Of a stretch of DNA of 32,505 nt, positions 17,203 through 25,951 are shown piece by piece. A program made the translations under genes and the position numbers. The DNA comes from an uncultured Eubacteriales bacterium (GTDB lineage Bacteria; Bacillota; Clostridia; Christensenellales; Aristaeellaceae): positions 1 to 32,505 of the forward strand of contig CADAPM010000027.1 in the NCBI GenBank assembly GCA_902789795.1, written 5' to 3'. Each line of letters begins with the position of its first letter. Positions within the stretch are counted from its first letter, which is position 1. Under the pieces are notes generated by a model. That model was not told where the DNA came from and searched no databases. It saw only the letters and a list, made by a program, of their open reading frames with translations.

Positions 17203-17781
17203 TTATTTGAAGCTCACGCACTCGTAAACGATCTCAGCGTTCTTATGCTCCTCGTCCGGGCCGGTCTCCTTCATCAGGCAGATGCCGGTGGCCTTGTCGA
17301 AGGTGTACCATGCCACGTTGTCGCTCTGGGTGCTGAAATCCGCGTGGATCGCCTGGCGGAAGCGATTGGCCTTCCGGTCCAGCACGGTCACATTGGCGTC
17401 AAAGGCGGAGGTGACGGCACCGCGCTCCACTTCCTGCTGGGGCTCGATCAGCTGCCACACAGCCGCGATGCGCTCCTTCAGCTCCTCAAAGGTCAGCGTC
17501 TCCGTCTCCAGCGCGTAGGCGTCATCCCCGGTCTTGGTGAAGACGAGCTTCGTTTCCCCGTTCACATAGGTGATGCTGCCGTCCTCGGCGCGGCTCAGGC
17601 TCAGCTCGCCCTCGGCAGTCTTATACACGATCTCGAACACCTCCGGCAGCTCCAGGGGCGTGGGCGACGCTGCCGTGGCGATGGCGGACAGGGCATCCAG
17701 GCCCGGCAGGCTTACTGCCAGCGCAGACCCGCTCAACAGCAGCGCGAAAACCAGTATCAGGCTCAAGCATTTCATTTTCAT
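17203..17781 (-). CDS. Secreted protein of unknown function
   Basis: A 192-residue product with a signal peptide: MKMKCLSLILVFALLL, then SGSALA as a probable signal peptidase I site. The mature part is acidic and beta-rich, with EIVYKTAEGELSL, GSITYVNGETKLVF and YECVSFK near the end, suggesting a small beta-sheet extracellular domain. I recognise no family. The start at the ATG at 17779-17781 is chosen because GGGAGG lies 8 bases upstream and the signal peptide begins there. It has its own promoter and terminator, so it is a single-gene unit. Confidence 0.75.
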   Translation of the reverse strand: MKMKCLSLILVFALLLSGSALAVSLPGLDALSAIATAASPTPLELPEVFEIVYKTAEGELSLSRAEDGSITYVNGETKLVFTKTGDDAYALETETLTFEELKERIAAVWQLIEPQQEVERGAVTSAFDANVTVLDRKANRFRQAIHADFSTQSDNVAWYTFDKATGICLMKETGPDEEHKNAEIVYECVSFK

Positions 17782-17827
17782 CGGCGTTTCCTCCCGGAAT
17801 TCCAGCCCTGGGGGCTGTTTTTTGTTC

Positions 17828-17856
17828 ATTATACCGCAGTTTCAAGCGGATTTCAA
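17828..17856 (-). promoter_or_regulatory. Promoter of the secreted-protein gene
   Basis: On the minus strand TTGAAA is followed by 17 bases and a perfect TATAAT. Confidence 0.8.
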
Positions 17857-17870
17857 CGCCCGGGCAAAGG

Positions 17871-17900
17871 AAAAGCCGCGGCCAAAGGTTGCGCCGCGGC
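17871..17900 (-). terminator. Second GC-rich hairpin downstream of rplT
   Basis: A perfect 8-bp stem (GCCGCGGC / GCCGCGGC, 10-base loop) is followed on the minus strand by TTTTCC. It is a backup terminator for the ribosomal operon or an insulator before the promoter at 17828. Confidence 0.5.
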
Positions 17901-17933
17901 GAGTCGGTATAGAACAGGGCTGCGCCTGCACAC

Positions 17934-17964
17934 AAAAAACCGGCCTGATTCTCATCAGGTCGGT
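17934..17964 (-). terminator. Intrinsic terminator of infC-rpmI-rplT
   Basis: On the minus strand an 11-bp stem with one mismatch (ACCGACCTGAT / ATCAGGCCGGT, GAGA loop) is followed by TTTTT. Confidence 0.85.
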
Positions 17965-17983
17965 TGAGCAAGTCGTGGGATGA

Positions 17984-18334
17984 TCAGGCTTCCTTGGCCA
18001 GATCCACGAGCTGCTTGAAGGCGTCCATATCGTTGACAGCGAGGTCGGCCAGCATCTTGCGGTTGACTTCGATGTTCTTGCGCTTGAGGCCCGCGATGAA
18101 CGTGGAATAGCTCATGCCGTTGATGCGGGCGGCGGCGTTGATACGGGTGATCCACAGGCGGCGGAAGTCGCGCTTGCGCAGCTTGCGGCCGATGTATGCA
18201 TAGCGCAGGGAGCGGCGGACCTGCTCACTGGCGGTGCGGTACTGCTTGGATTTCGCGCCAAAGTAACCCTTCGCGAGCTTTAATACCTTGCGGCGCTTTT
18301 TATGAGCGTTAACGGCTCTCTTAATGCGTGCCAT
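17984..18334 (-). CDS. rplT: Large ribosomal subunit protein bL20
   Basis: A 116-residue bL20, which binds 23S rRNA early in 50S assembly and in Firmicutes represses its own operon through the infC leader. It shows the basic N-terminal tail [40 protein letters not shown] and the globular end [17 protein letters not shown]. It has an AGGAGG site before ATG and lies 29 bases after rpmI. Confidence 0.97.
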   Translation of the reverse strand: MARIKRAVNAHKKRRKVLKLAKGYFGAKSKQYRTASEQVRRSLRYAYIGRKLRKRDFRRLWITRINAAARINGMSYSTFIAGLKRKNIEVNRKMLADLAVNDMDAFKQLVDLAKEA

Positions 18335-18363
18335 AATGTTTCCTCCTTCTTAAGGTGCAACCC

Positions 18364-18564
18364 TTATTTGTACGGGATCAGCTTGCGGATCGTCGCAGCC
18401 TCTTCCTTGTTCTGAATGATGCCGCCCTTACGAAGGTGACGGATGCGTTTGGTGGTCTTCTTGTTCAGAATGTGGTTGGCGTTCATTTTCTTATGCTTCA
18501 CCAGGCCGCTCTTGGTCAAAGAAAAGCGCTTGGCAGCACCGCGATGCGTTTTTTGCTTGGGCAT
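18364..18564 (-). CDS. rpmI: Large ribosomal subunit protein bL35
   Basis: A 66-residue bL35 with the full family pattern [20 protein letters not shown], then [27 protein letters not shown] lies just before the ATG. Its place between infC and rplT is the conserved bacterial order. Confidence 0.97.
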   Translation of the reverse strand: MPKQKTHRGAAKRFSLTKSGLVKHKKMNANHILNKKTTKRIRHLRKGGIIQNKEEAATIRKLIPYK

Positions 18565-18597
18565 GAGAGTTTCCTCCTTCCAGAGATTGTTTATGAG

Positions 18598-18612
18598 GGC
18601 GCATGATGCGCC
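18598..18612 (-). other. Perfect palindrome between infC and rpmI
   Basis: GGCGCAT-G-ATGCGCC begins 4 bases after the infC stop and can form a tight hairpin in the mRNA. No T tract follows, so it is more likely an RNA-stability or processing element, or a part of L20-type control, than a terminator. Confidence 0.4.
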
Positions 18613-18616
18613 AGCT

Positions 18617-19183
18617 TCAGTCCGCCTGGGGGGCCTTGGAGGCCTTGGGCGGGCGTTCCGCCTTAGTCTTGTCCGCCGGCTTCGGCGCGAGGATCATCAG
18701 CATGTGACGGCCTTCAAGCATGGGCCGCTTTTCCACCACCGCAACATCCTTCACGCGCTCCACGAAGTCGTTCATCACCTCAGTGCCGATCTCGGTATGG
18801 GTGATCTGGCGGCCGCGGAAGCGGATGGAGACCTTGACCTTGTTGCCGTCCTGCAGGAACTTGACAGCGTTCTTGGCCTTGATGGCGACGTCATTCTCCG
18901 CGATCGTAGCTGAGAGCTGGACCTCTTTGATCTCGATGGTCTTCTGGTTCTTCCTGAGCTCTTTTTCCCGCTTGGATTGCTCGTAGCGGTGCTTGTCGTA
19001 GTCCATCAGCTTGCACACGGGCGGCTGGGCGTTGGGCACGATCTTGACCAGATCCAGCCCCGCTTCCTCCGCCAGCGTCAGGGCGCGGTCCACGGGCAGG
19101 ATGCCCAGCTGCTCCCCGTTTTCGCCGATCAGACGTACTTCGCGGTCGCGAATGGCTTCGTTGACTTGCAGTTCAGTGTTGAT
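18617..19183 (-). CDS. infC: Translation initiation factor IF-3, starting at AUC
   Basis: IF-3 binds the 30S subunit and rejects non-AUG starts and wrong initiator tRNA. The product is 188 residues with the N-domain ([19 protein letters not shown]), the linker and the C-domain ([13 protein letters not shown]). The reading frame contains no ATG, GTG or TTG ahead of GTG at 19093 (...[10 protein letters not shown]), which would cut off 30 conserved residues. GGAGGT at 19192-19197 lies 9 bases before ATC at 19181-19183, and a TGA stop lies 2 codons upstream of that ATC in frame. So AUC is the best start. This mirrors the AUU start of E. coli infC, by which IF-3 limits its own synthesis. Confidence 0.93.
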   Translation of the reverse strand: MNTELQVNEAIRDREVRLIGENGEQLGILPVDRALTLAEEAGLDLVKIVPNAQPPVCKLMDYDKHRYEQSKREKELRKNQKTIEIKEVQLSATIAENDVAIKAKNAVKFLQDGNKVKVSIRFRGRQITHTEIGTEVMNDFVERVKDVAVVEKRPMLEGRHMLMILAPKPADKTKAERPPKASKAPQAD

Positions 19184-19199
19184 GTGAGTTCACCTCCAA

Positions 19200-19227
19200 C
19201 AAAAATAAGCGGGTCCGCCACCCGCTT
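19200..19227 (-). promoter_or_regulatory. Terminator-like hairpin (attenuator) in the infC leader
   Basis: On the minus strand AAGCGGGT-GGCGG-ACCCGCTT (a perfect 8-bp stem) is followed at once by ATTTTTG and then by the infC GGAGG. It has the form of an intrinsic terminator placed between promoter and first gene of a ribosomal operon, as in the L20-controlled leaders of Firmicutes. An upstream hairpin (GAAGC / GCTTC near 19293-19309) and a CCGCC stretch that could pair with the GGCGG loop may form the alternative structure. Confidence 0.65.
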
Positions 19228-19320
19228 CACATACGCACTTCGATTGTTCATCGATGCCATGTTCCCGGACACTGTCGGCGGCCGGAGAGAAGCAGGCGGC
19301 TTCTTCTTGCAACGCATGAT

Positions 19321-19349
19321 ATATTACAGTATCCGTCCGGTTTTGTCAA
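19321..19349 (-). promoter_or_regulatory. Promoter of infC-rpmI-rplT
   Basis: On the minus strand a perfect TTGACA is followed by 17 bases and TAATAT. This gives a leader of roughly 130 bases before infC. Confidence 0.8.
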
Positions 19350-19433
19350 GGGTTTTTTGCGCTTTTTCTCCATCTCATTTTTCCCTTCCGGCCACAGCTT
19401 CCGCTGGAATTTTTTGCAGACGCAAATTTTCTC

Positions 19434-19462
19434 TTGCATATTTGGGATGAAAATAGTATAAT
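19434..19462 (+). promoter_or_regulatory. Promoter of the exported FMN-binding-like gene
   Basis: TTGCAT is followed by 17 bases and a perfect TATAAT, 50 bases before the start codon. Confidence 0.75.
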
Positions 19463-19512
19463 GATGACATCGGTATGAGCAACCGAATTATTTTAAGGGA
19501 GGTTTTCAATTT

Positions 19513-20425
19513 ATGAAGAAAATCCTTGCTCTCGTTCTGGCTGCCATCATGATGATTGCTGCTTGCACCGCTCTGGCTGAGCAGGAAGCTGCCGCTCCCG
19601 AGCTCAAGCTGGGCCAGGTTGTGACCTGGGTGCACGGCCATGGCTTCGCTGTGATCACCGTTGTGCTCGAAGGCGAGACCATCAAGCTGGCCAAGATCGA
19701 CGAATTCCAGCTCATGGGCGATCGTGAAGACATCAAGGTCGTCGGCGCTCCGATCAGCAAAGACGGCGAAGTCATCAGCCAGACCAACGCTGAAACCGGT
19801 GCCGTCTCCGTGCTGGGTTCCAAGCGCGTGAACAGCGACCTGTACAGCGCCAACATGCAGCGCGCGGGCTCCAAGGTCCAGATCGCCGCGAACTACAACT
19901 TCATCGAAAAGTTCGTGGTCGGCAAGACCATCGAGCAGCTCGAAAAGGCTGTTGAAGTGGAAGGCTTCGCTGACACCATCACCGGCGCCACCCTGACCGA
20001 CCGCGTCAACTATGTGAAGGGCATCATCGAAGCCGCGAAGGCTGCGCACGCCCAGTATGCCGGCACCCATGGCGGCAACACCGGCACCTACACCCTGTGG
20101 AACACCACCGGTGAAGACATCGTCGGCATCTACATGACCGACCTGGCAGAGCATCAACTATGCTCAGACCCCCCTGCACACCCTGGGCTCCGAGAATGAC
20201 AACAACCCCTACATCATCACCCGCACCGTGACCGAAGAGGAGATCAACACCCATATGCGCATTTGGGCCGAGACCGCCAGCGGCAAGATCATCGAATTCC
20301 CCGGCGAGTCTGAGCACGGCGCCAACAACGGCGGCCTGTCCATCGAGACTGCCGACATCGAATTCAAGGATCCCGACACCGTGACCGGCGCGACCCAGAT
20401 CGGCTGGTTCGCTCCCCAGAAGTAA
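19513..20425 (+). pseudogene. Exported FMN-binding-like protein, frameshifted
   Basis: The gene has a strong promoter and RBS (AGGGAGG) and starts with a signal peptide (MKKILALVLAAIMM) and a possible lipobox IAAC with Cys18. Residues about 30-185 resemble the FMN_bind fold, ending in DTITGATLTDRVNYVKGI, the S/TGAT-T motif that carries flavin in that family. The frame then shifts near 20146-20153: after GIYMTDLAE the first frame ends at 20199 in unrelated residues, while the next frame continues the protein (SINYAQTPLHTLGSENDNN) to TAA at 20425, with a second TGAT motif (VTGATQIGWFAPQK). One extra base, or loss of an AG from an AGAGAG run, explains it. The intact product would be about 303 residues. 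The function is inferred; the lesion may be a sequencing error. Confidence 0.65.
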
Positions 20426-20471
20426 TATCAACCCGGTTCGATCCGCGAAAACGTAGCGTTTTCAAAGTCAG

Positions 20472-20498
20472 CGGCGTGACTTCGGTCACGCCGTTTTT
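20472..20498 (+). terminator. Intrinsic terminator after the FMN-binding-like gene
   Basis: A perfect 9-bp stem (CGGCGTGAC / GTCACGCCG) with a TTCG tetraloop is followed by TTTTTG. Confidence 0.9.
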
Positions 20499-20543
20499 GT
20501 ATTGCCCAATAACAATAAATGCATTCAAAATACAGTGAAAACC

Positions 20544-20572
20544 TTGCGTCATCCGGCATCGCGGCGTAAAAT
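20544..20572 (+). promoter_or_regulatory. Promoter of gdhA
   Basis: TTGCGT is followed by 17 bases and TAAAAT, 69 bases before the start codon. Expression separate from the preceding gene is supported by the terminator at 20472. Confidence 0.7.
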
Positions 20573-20617
20573 AGCGCCTGTATTGATCGCACAAACGGAT
20601 TTTGCCCGCTCAAGTGA

Positions 20618-21979
<1,362 letters not shown>

Positions 21980-21982
21980 TTC

Positions 21983-22015
21983 AATTAGGAATTAGGAAGT
22001 AGGAATTAGGAGTTA
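21983..22015 (+). repeat. Heptamer tandem array (AATTAGG-like) after gdhA
   Basis: About 4.5 copies of AATTAGG with one variant (AAGTAGG) begin 3 bases after the gdhA stop codon. A longer array of the same heptamer, also in sense orientation, follows the ABC transporter gene at 27814-27887. Confidence 0.75.
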
Positions 22016-22032
22016 AAGATACTCCTGAGGAT

Positions 22033-22076
22033 AGCAAAAGGCTGCTGCGGATACAAGATCTGCAGCAGCCTTTGCT
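22033..22076. terminator. Bidirectional terminator between gdhA and the MATE gene
   Basis: AGCAAAAGGCTGCTGC pairs with GCAGCAGCCTTTGCT around a 14-base loop. It lies between convergent genes, with T-rich flank on the plus side and TTTT within the stem base on the minus side. Confidence 0.75.
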
Positions 22077-22077
22077 A

Positions 22078-23427
22078 TTATTTCAATGCAGCCATCTGTT
22101 CACGGTAGCATTTGCGGAAGTAGATCAGCTCGGCGACGCCGGTGATGGCCCAGCTGAAAATGTACAGGAGGTACAGCGATTCGATGGTGTGGAAGTGGGC
22201 GAAGACCGTGTACACCCAGACCACCCGGAACACGCAGGAGCCGAGGATCACGATGACCGTGGGCACCCCGCTGCGCCCCAGGCCCCGGGAGGCGGCGATA
22301 GTGCAGTCCATCAGGGCGGAGAAGGCGTAGGAGCAGCCCATGATCCTGAGCCGCATGAGCCCCGCCTGCATGACGGCCTCGTCCTTCGTGAACAAGGACA
22401 GGAACTGCCGCCCGAAGATCACCAGGAAGGCGCTCATCACCGCGGCGATGCCGAAGGACAGGCCCAGGGAGATCAGGTAGCTCTTGCGCACACGCTCCCG
22501 ATGCCCTGCGCCGTAGTTCTGGCTGATAAAGCTGGCGCAGGCCGTGTACACCGCCGCCATCACATCGTACACCAGGCCGTCGGCGTTGGCGGCGGCGGCG
22601 TTGCCCTCCACCATCACCTCGTCAAAGGTGTTCACGCCCGCCTGGATGAACAGGTTGGCAATGGCGAAGATGGCGTTCTGCAGCCCCGAGGGGATGGACA
22701 GGCCGAGGATCTGGCGGCACTTGTGCGGGTCCAGCCGCAGCCGGGAGAAGATCAGCCCCAGGGCGTCATGCCGGCGCGCCAGCGACAGCAGGATCAGCCC
22801 GGCGGAAACGTACTGCGCGATGATTGAGGCCAGGGCCACGCCCGCCTCCGCCATTTTGAAGACGATGACGAACAGCAGGTTCAGCAGCACGTTCAAAACG
22901 CCCGCGATGCTCAGGAAGATCAGGGGTCGCTGGGTGTCCCCGGAAGCGGAGAGCACGCCGTTGCCGTAATTGAAGAAGGCCAGCGCCGGCATGCCGAACA
23001 GGTAGATGCGCAGGTAGCGGATCGCGCCGTCGATCAGCAGGCCCTTGGTGCCCAGCAGCTGAAGCAGCGCCGGGGTGAACACCCAGCCCACCGCCAGCAG
23101 GATCAGGCCCGTCAGCGTCATCAGGATGGCCGCGGTATGCACGGCCCGGGACGTATCCCGCACCTGCCCCGCGCCCAGGCACCGCGCCACCACCACGTTC
23201 ACGCCGCTGCCCATGCCGATCAGGAAGCCCGTGAACAGCGTGACCAGGATGGTCGTGGAGCCCACCGCGCCCAGGGCCTCCGGGCCCGCAAAGCGGCCCA
23301 CCACGGCGATATCGGACATATTGAACAGCACCTGAAGCACATTGGACAGCATCAGCGGGACGCTGAACTGAACGATGGAGGGAAGGATCGGGCCTTCCGT
23401 CAGGGATGGATTGTGCAGCCTGCGCAT
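22078..23427 (-). CDS. MATE family efflux transporter
   Basis: A cation-coupled drug/metabolite exporter of 449 residues with 12 predicted membrane helices in two homologous halves. The N-terminal segment PILPSIVQFSVPLMLSNVLQ and DIAVVGRFAGPEALGAVGST, then GSGVNVVVARCLGAGQ, are typical of the clostridial branch near DinF/MepA. The second half contains SIPSGLQNAIFAIANLFIQ and SFISQNYGAGHRERVRKS. AAGGAG precedes ATG. The substrate cannot be inferred from the sequence. It is divergent from the ROK kinase gene. Confidence 0.92.
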   Translation of the reverse strand: MRRLHNPSLTEGPILPSIVQFSVPLMLSNVLQVLFNMSDIAVVGRFAGPEALGAVGSTTILVTLFTGFLIGMGSGVNVVVARCLGAGQVRDTSRAVHTAAILMTLTGLILLAVGWVFTPALLQLLGTKGLLIDGAIRYLRIYLFGMPALAFFNYGNGVLSASGDTQRPLIFLSIAGVLNVLLNLLFVIVFKMAEAGVALASIIAQYVSAGLILLSLARRHDALGLIFSRLRLDPHKCRQILGLSIPSGLQNAIFAIANLFIQAGVNTFDEVMVEGNAAAANADGLVYDVMAAVYTACASFISQNYGAGHRERVRKSYLISLGLSFGIAAVMSAFLVIFGRQFLSLFTKDEAVMQAGLMRLRIMGCSYAFSALMDCTIAASRGLGRSGVPTVIVILGSCVFRVVWVYTVFAHFHTIESLYLLYIFSWAITGVAELIYFRKCYREQMAALK

Positions 23428-23492
23428 GATCGACAGCTCCTTGAGCAGAAAATGACGTTCCTCCAGCCATAGCCTGAGGAACGAACCCGCTG

Positions 23493-23521
23493 ATTATAGC
23501 AGAAAGCCGGCCCTCTTTCAA
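23493..23521 (-). promoter_or_regulatory. Promoter of the MATE gene
   Basis: On the minus strand TTGAAA is followed by 17 bases and a perfect TATAAT. Confidence 0.8.
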
Positions 23522-23582
23522 TATCCCGCGACGGTAAAATGCGCGTTTCGCAAGGTGTGAGCCGGCGGCGGACATTCTCCGC

Positions 23583-23611
23583 TTGCGCACCTGCCGATCG
23601 TATGCTAAAAT
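23583..23611 (+). promoter_or_regulatory. Promoter of the ROK kinase gene
   Basis: TTGCGC is followed by 17 bases and TAAAAT, with TAGGAGG and the ATG 25-30 bases further on. Confidence 0.7.
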
Positions 23612-23642
23612 GTTTGTGAATACAACTTAGGAGGATGATATC

Positions 23643-24599
23643 ATGGCCGGAAACTGCAACATCTGTCTGGACATCGGCGGCACCAAGGTGCTGGGCGCTA
23701 TCTTCGACGAGGATGAAAAGATCATCTACCGCCTGAAAAAGAAGACCAAGTCGGGCGGCGATTCCTCTGAAAACATCGAGCAGGTCATCATCAGCGTCGT
23801 GGAAGAGATGATCGCGGAATCCGGCATCAAAAAGAGCAAGGTGAACGCCATCGCCGCCGGCGCGCCCGGCGTCATCAACCAGGACAAGGGCATCGTGCTC
23901 TTTTCCCCCAACCTGCCCTGGCGGGACTATGACATCAAGACCCCCATCGAGAAGTGCTTCGGCGTCCCCTTCCACATCGGCAACGACGTGAACGTGGGCG
24001 TGCTGGGCGAATACAAGTACGGCGCGGTCAAGGGGTACAAGAACATCGTAGGCTTCTTCGTGGGCACCGGCATGGGCGGCGGCCTGATCCTGAACGGCAG
24101 CCTCTTCACGGGCAACGAGTTCAAGGCCGCGGAATACGGCCACATGATCCTGGATCCCGAAGGGCCCTTATGCAACTGCGGCCAGCGGGGCTGCCTGGAG
24201 GCCTTCTCCAGCAAGCAGGGCATGTCCGCCTACATCCGACAGCAGGTCGGCCGCGGGCGCAAGAGCATGATGGCCGACGCGCTGGACGGCTCCGCCTTCA
24301 AGAGCAAGGCCCTCAAAAAGGCCCTGGAGGCCGGCGACACCGTCTCCATCGAGGCCGTGGACCGCGCCTGCCACTGGCTGGCCGTGGCCACCGGCAACAT
24401 GATCAACACCTTCAGCCCCGACGCGGTAGTCTACGGCGGCGGCGTCATCGAAGCGGTGGGCGATCTCTTCCTGGAGAAGATCAAGGCCGAGGTCGACCGC
24501 TACTGCATGCCCTCCATCCGCTCCACCGTCGCCCTCAAAAAGGCCGCCCTGGGCGATGATTCCGTTCTCTACGGCGCTCTTTCTATGATCAAAGGCTGA
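23643..24599 (+). CDS. ROK-family sugar kinase (probable glucokinase)
   Basis: Phosphorylates a hexose, probably glucose, with ATP in the cytoplasm. It has 318 residues. The phosphate-1 loop is DIGGTKVLGAI (10-20), the catalytic base is Asp115 in GNDVN, and GTGMGGGLIL (141-150) binds ATP. The ROK zinc motif is complete: Glu164 and His167 in EYGHM, then CNCGQRGCLE with Cys177, Cys179 and Cys184. There is no N-terminal HTH, so it is an enzyme rather than a ROK repressor. N-acetylmannosamine, fructose or allose kinases share the fold; specificity is not readable. Confidence 0.9.
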   Translation: MAGNCNICLDIGGTKVLGAIFDEDEKIIYRLKKKTKSGGDSSENIEQVIISVVEEMIAESGIKKSKVNAIAAGAPGVINQDKGIVLFSPNLPWRDYDIKTPIEKCFGVPFHIGNDVNVGVLGEYKYGAVKGYKNIVGFFVGTGMGGGLILNGSLFTGNEFKAAEYGHMILDPEGPLCNCGQRGCLEAFSSKQGMSAYIRQQVGRGRKSMMADALDGSAFKSKALKKALEAGDTVSIEAVDRACHWLAVATGNMINTFSPDAVVYGGGVIEAVGDLFLEKIKAEVDRYCMPSIRSTVALKKAALGDDSVLYGALSMIKG

Positions 24600-24613
24600 C
24601 GATATGCACTCTG

Positions 24614-24652
24614 ACGGGCTGACGGCTGACAGCCTCGGCCCGTATTTCTTTA
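24614..24652 (+). terminator. Intrinsic terminator after the ROK kinase
   Basis: ACGGGC pairs with GCCCGT, enclosing an inner GGCT / AGCC stem, followed by ATTTCTTTATT. Confidence 0.7.
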
Positions 24653-24684
24653 TTAGGGAACAGCTGAAAAGAAACAATGTGAAT

Positions 24685-24873
24685 GCCCTCATCCGACCCG
24701 CTTTGCGGGCCACCTTCCCCCGAGATCGGGGGAAGGCTCTGTCGGGTGCCTTTGCTTGATTGAGCAGACAAACGCACTGCAATTGTAGGTACTTAGTTCA
24801 AAAAAGAAAACCAGCCAAAAGCCTTCCCCCGATCTCGGGGGAAGGTGGCCCGCGCAGCGGGTCGGATGAGGGC
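24685..24873. repeat. Inverted pair of palindromic repeat units (A and B) around an 85-bp spacer
   Basis: Unit A (24685-24736) and unit B (24822-24873) are about 52 bp each, in opposite orientation, with 2 mismatches. Each unit holds GCCCTCATCCG, then a CCCGC / GCGGG hairpin, then CCACC, then a perfect hairpin CCTTCCCCCG-N4-CGGGGGAAGG. The region from 24600 to 24968 has no open frame that I can support. The layout resembles a non-autonomous REP/BIME- or MITE-like element; there is no transposase in the window. Confidence 0.85.
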
Positions 24874-24968
24874 GTTTAGTTACAATTGCTAACAATCATG
24901 TTTCATAGATCGCAGATCCCCAAATAAAACGTGAAGCGTCATTTCTTTTTGCCACAGGAGCGTTTGCC

Positions 24969-25934
24969 ATGCAGTACACCAGCATTCCCTATGTCGCAAA
25001 ACCCGTCTCCCGCCTCGTGCTTGGCGCAGCAGGCGCCCGGTTCGCCAATGGCGGGGACGTCTCCGACCTGATGGAGACCGCCCTCGACTGCGGCATCAAC
25101 GCGGTGGACACCGCCCGGGTGTACGGCGAGAGCGAGGCCGCCATCGGCCGCTGGCTGCAAAAGAGCGGCCGGCGGGACGAGATCGTGCTCATCTCCAAGG
25201 GCTGCCACCCGAACCTTGCCTTCCTGCCCCGGGTGAACGAGCAGGCGGCCGCGGACGACCTTGAGCGCTCCCTGGAGCTCCTGGGCACCGACCATATCGA
25301 CGTGTACCTTCTGCACCGGGACCAGGAGTCCGTGCCCGTAGGCAGGATCGTGGACTTCCTGAACCGCTTTCACGAGGAAGGGAAGATCGGCGCTTTCGGC
25401 GGCTCCAACTGGACCGCGCGCCGCGTGGCGGAGGCCAACGAATACGCTGAAAAGCACGGCCTGACCGGCTTTACCGTGTCCAGCCCCCATTACAGCCTGG
25501 GCCGCCAGAAGCACGACCCCTGGGGCAACGGCTGCAGGACGGTCACGGGGACCAAGAACGCGGACCAGCGGCAGTATTACCACGAGACCGGCATCCCGGT
25601 GCTGGCCTGGTCCAGCCTGTGCAACGGCGTGTTCTCCGGGAAGCTCAAAAGTGACAGCTGGGCCCAGCTGCAGAAGCTCTTCGGCATCAACGCCCGCTGG
25701 GCCTACGGCTGCCCGGACAACCGGGAGCGCCTGGCCCACTGCGAACGCCTGGTCCGGGAAAAAGATACCGGCGTAGCCCAGCTCGTGCTGGCCTGGCTGC
25801 TGGGCGACGAGATGAACGTGCTGCCCATCATCAGCGCCTCCTCCCCCGCCCGCATCCGCGACACCGCCGCCGCGGCCAATCTGACCCTGACACCCGAGGA
25901 AAGGGCCTATCTCAACCTCCAGCGGGAGCTGTGA
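24969..25934 (+). CDS. Aldo/keto reductase
   Basis: An NAD(P)H-dependent (beta/alpha)8 oxidoreductase of 321 residues. The catalytic tetrad is complete: Asp47 and Tyr52 (NAVDTARVYGESE), Lys77 (ISKG) and His116 (YLLHRD). Later family segments are GAFGGSNWTARRVAEAN and VLAWLLGDEMNVLPIISASS. CAGGAG lies 8 bases before the ATG. The substrate is unknown; a sugar or sugar-acid aldehyde would fit the neighbouring kinase and sugar transporter, but that is inference. No clear promoter lies between the repeats and the gene. Confidence 0.92.
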   Translation: MQYTSIPYVAKPVSRLVLGAAGARFANGGDVSDLMETALDCGINAVDTARVYGESEAAIGRWLQKSGRRDEIVLISKGCHPNLAFLPRVNEQAAADDLERSLELLGTDHIDVYLLHRDQESVPVGRIVDFLNRFHEEGKIGAFGGSNWTARRVAEANEYAEKHGLTGFTVSSPHYSLGRQKHDPWGNGCRTVTGTKNADQRQYYHETGIPVLAWSSLCNGVFSGKLKSDSWAQLQKLFGINARWAYGCPDNRERLAHCERLVREKDTGVAQLVLAWLLGDEMNVLPIISASSPARIRDTAAAANLTLTPEERAYLNLQREL

Positions 25935-25951
25935 ATCCGAACTTAAGACAT

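Noticed and set aside
14241-17210. Plus-strand open frame of 989 codons opposite aspS, prmA and rsmE
   Set aside because: Its sequence mirrors three recognised genes on the minus strand; it is rich in His, Gln, Gly and Ala with no domain and no RBS.
19207-19227. The GC-rich hairpin before infC as part of a tRNA gene
   Set aside because: It is a single stem with a T tract and has no D, anticodon or T-arm features.
19129-19317. Short frame of 62 codons inside the infC leader as a possible leader peptide
   Set aside because: It overlaps the infC start in another frame, has no RBS, and is not rich in any one regulatory codon.
24685-24873. Reading the repeat pair as a CRISPR array
   Set aside because: There are only two units, in opposite orientation and strongly palindromic, with one spacer of 85 bases and no cas genes.
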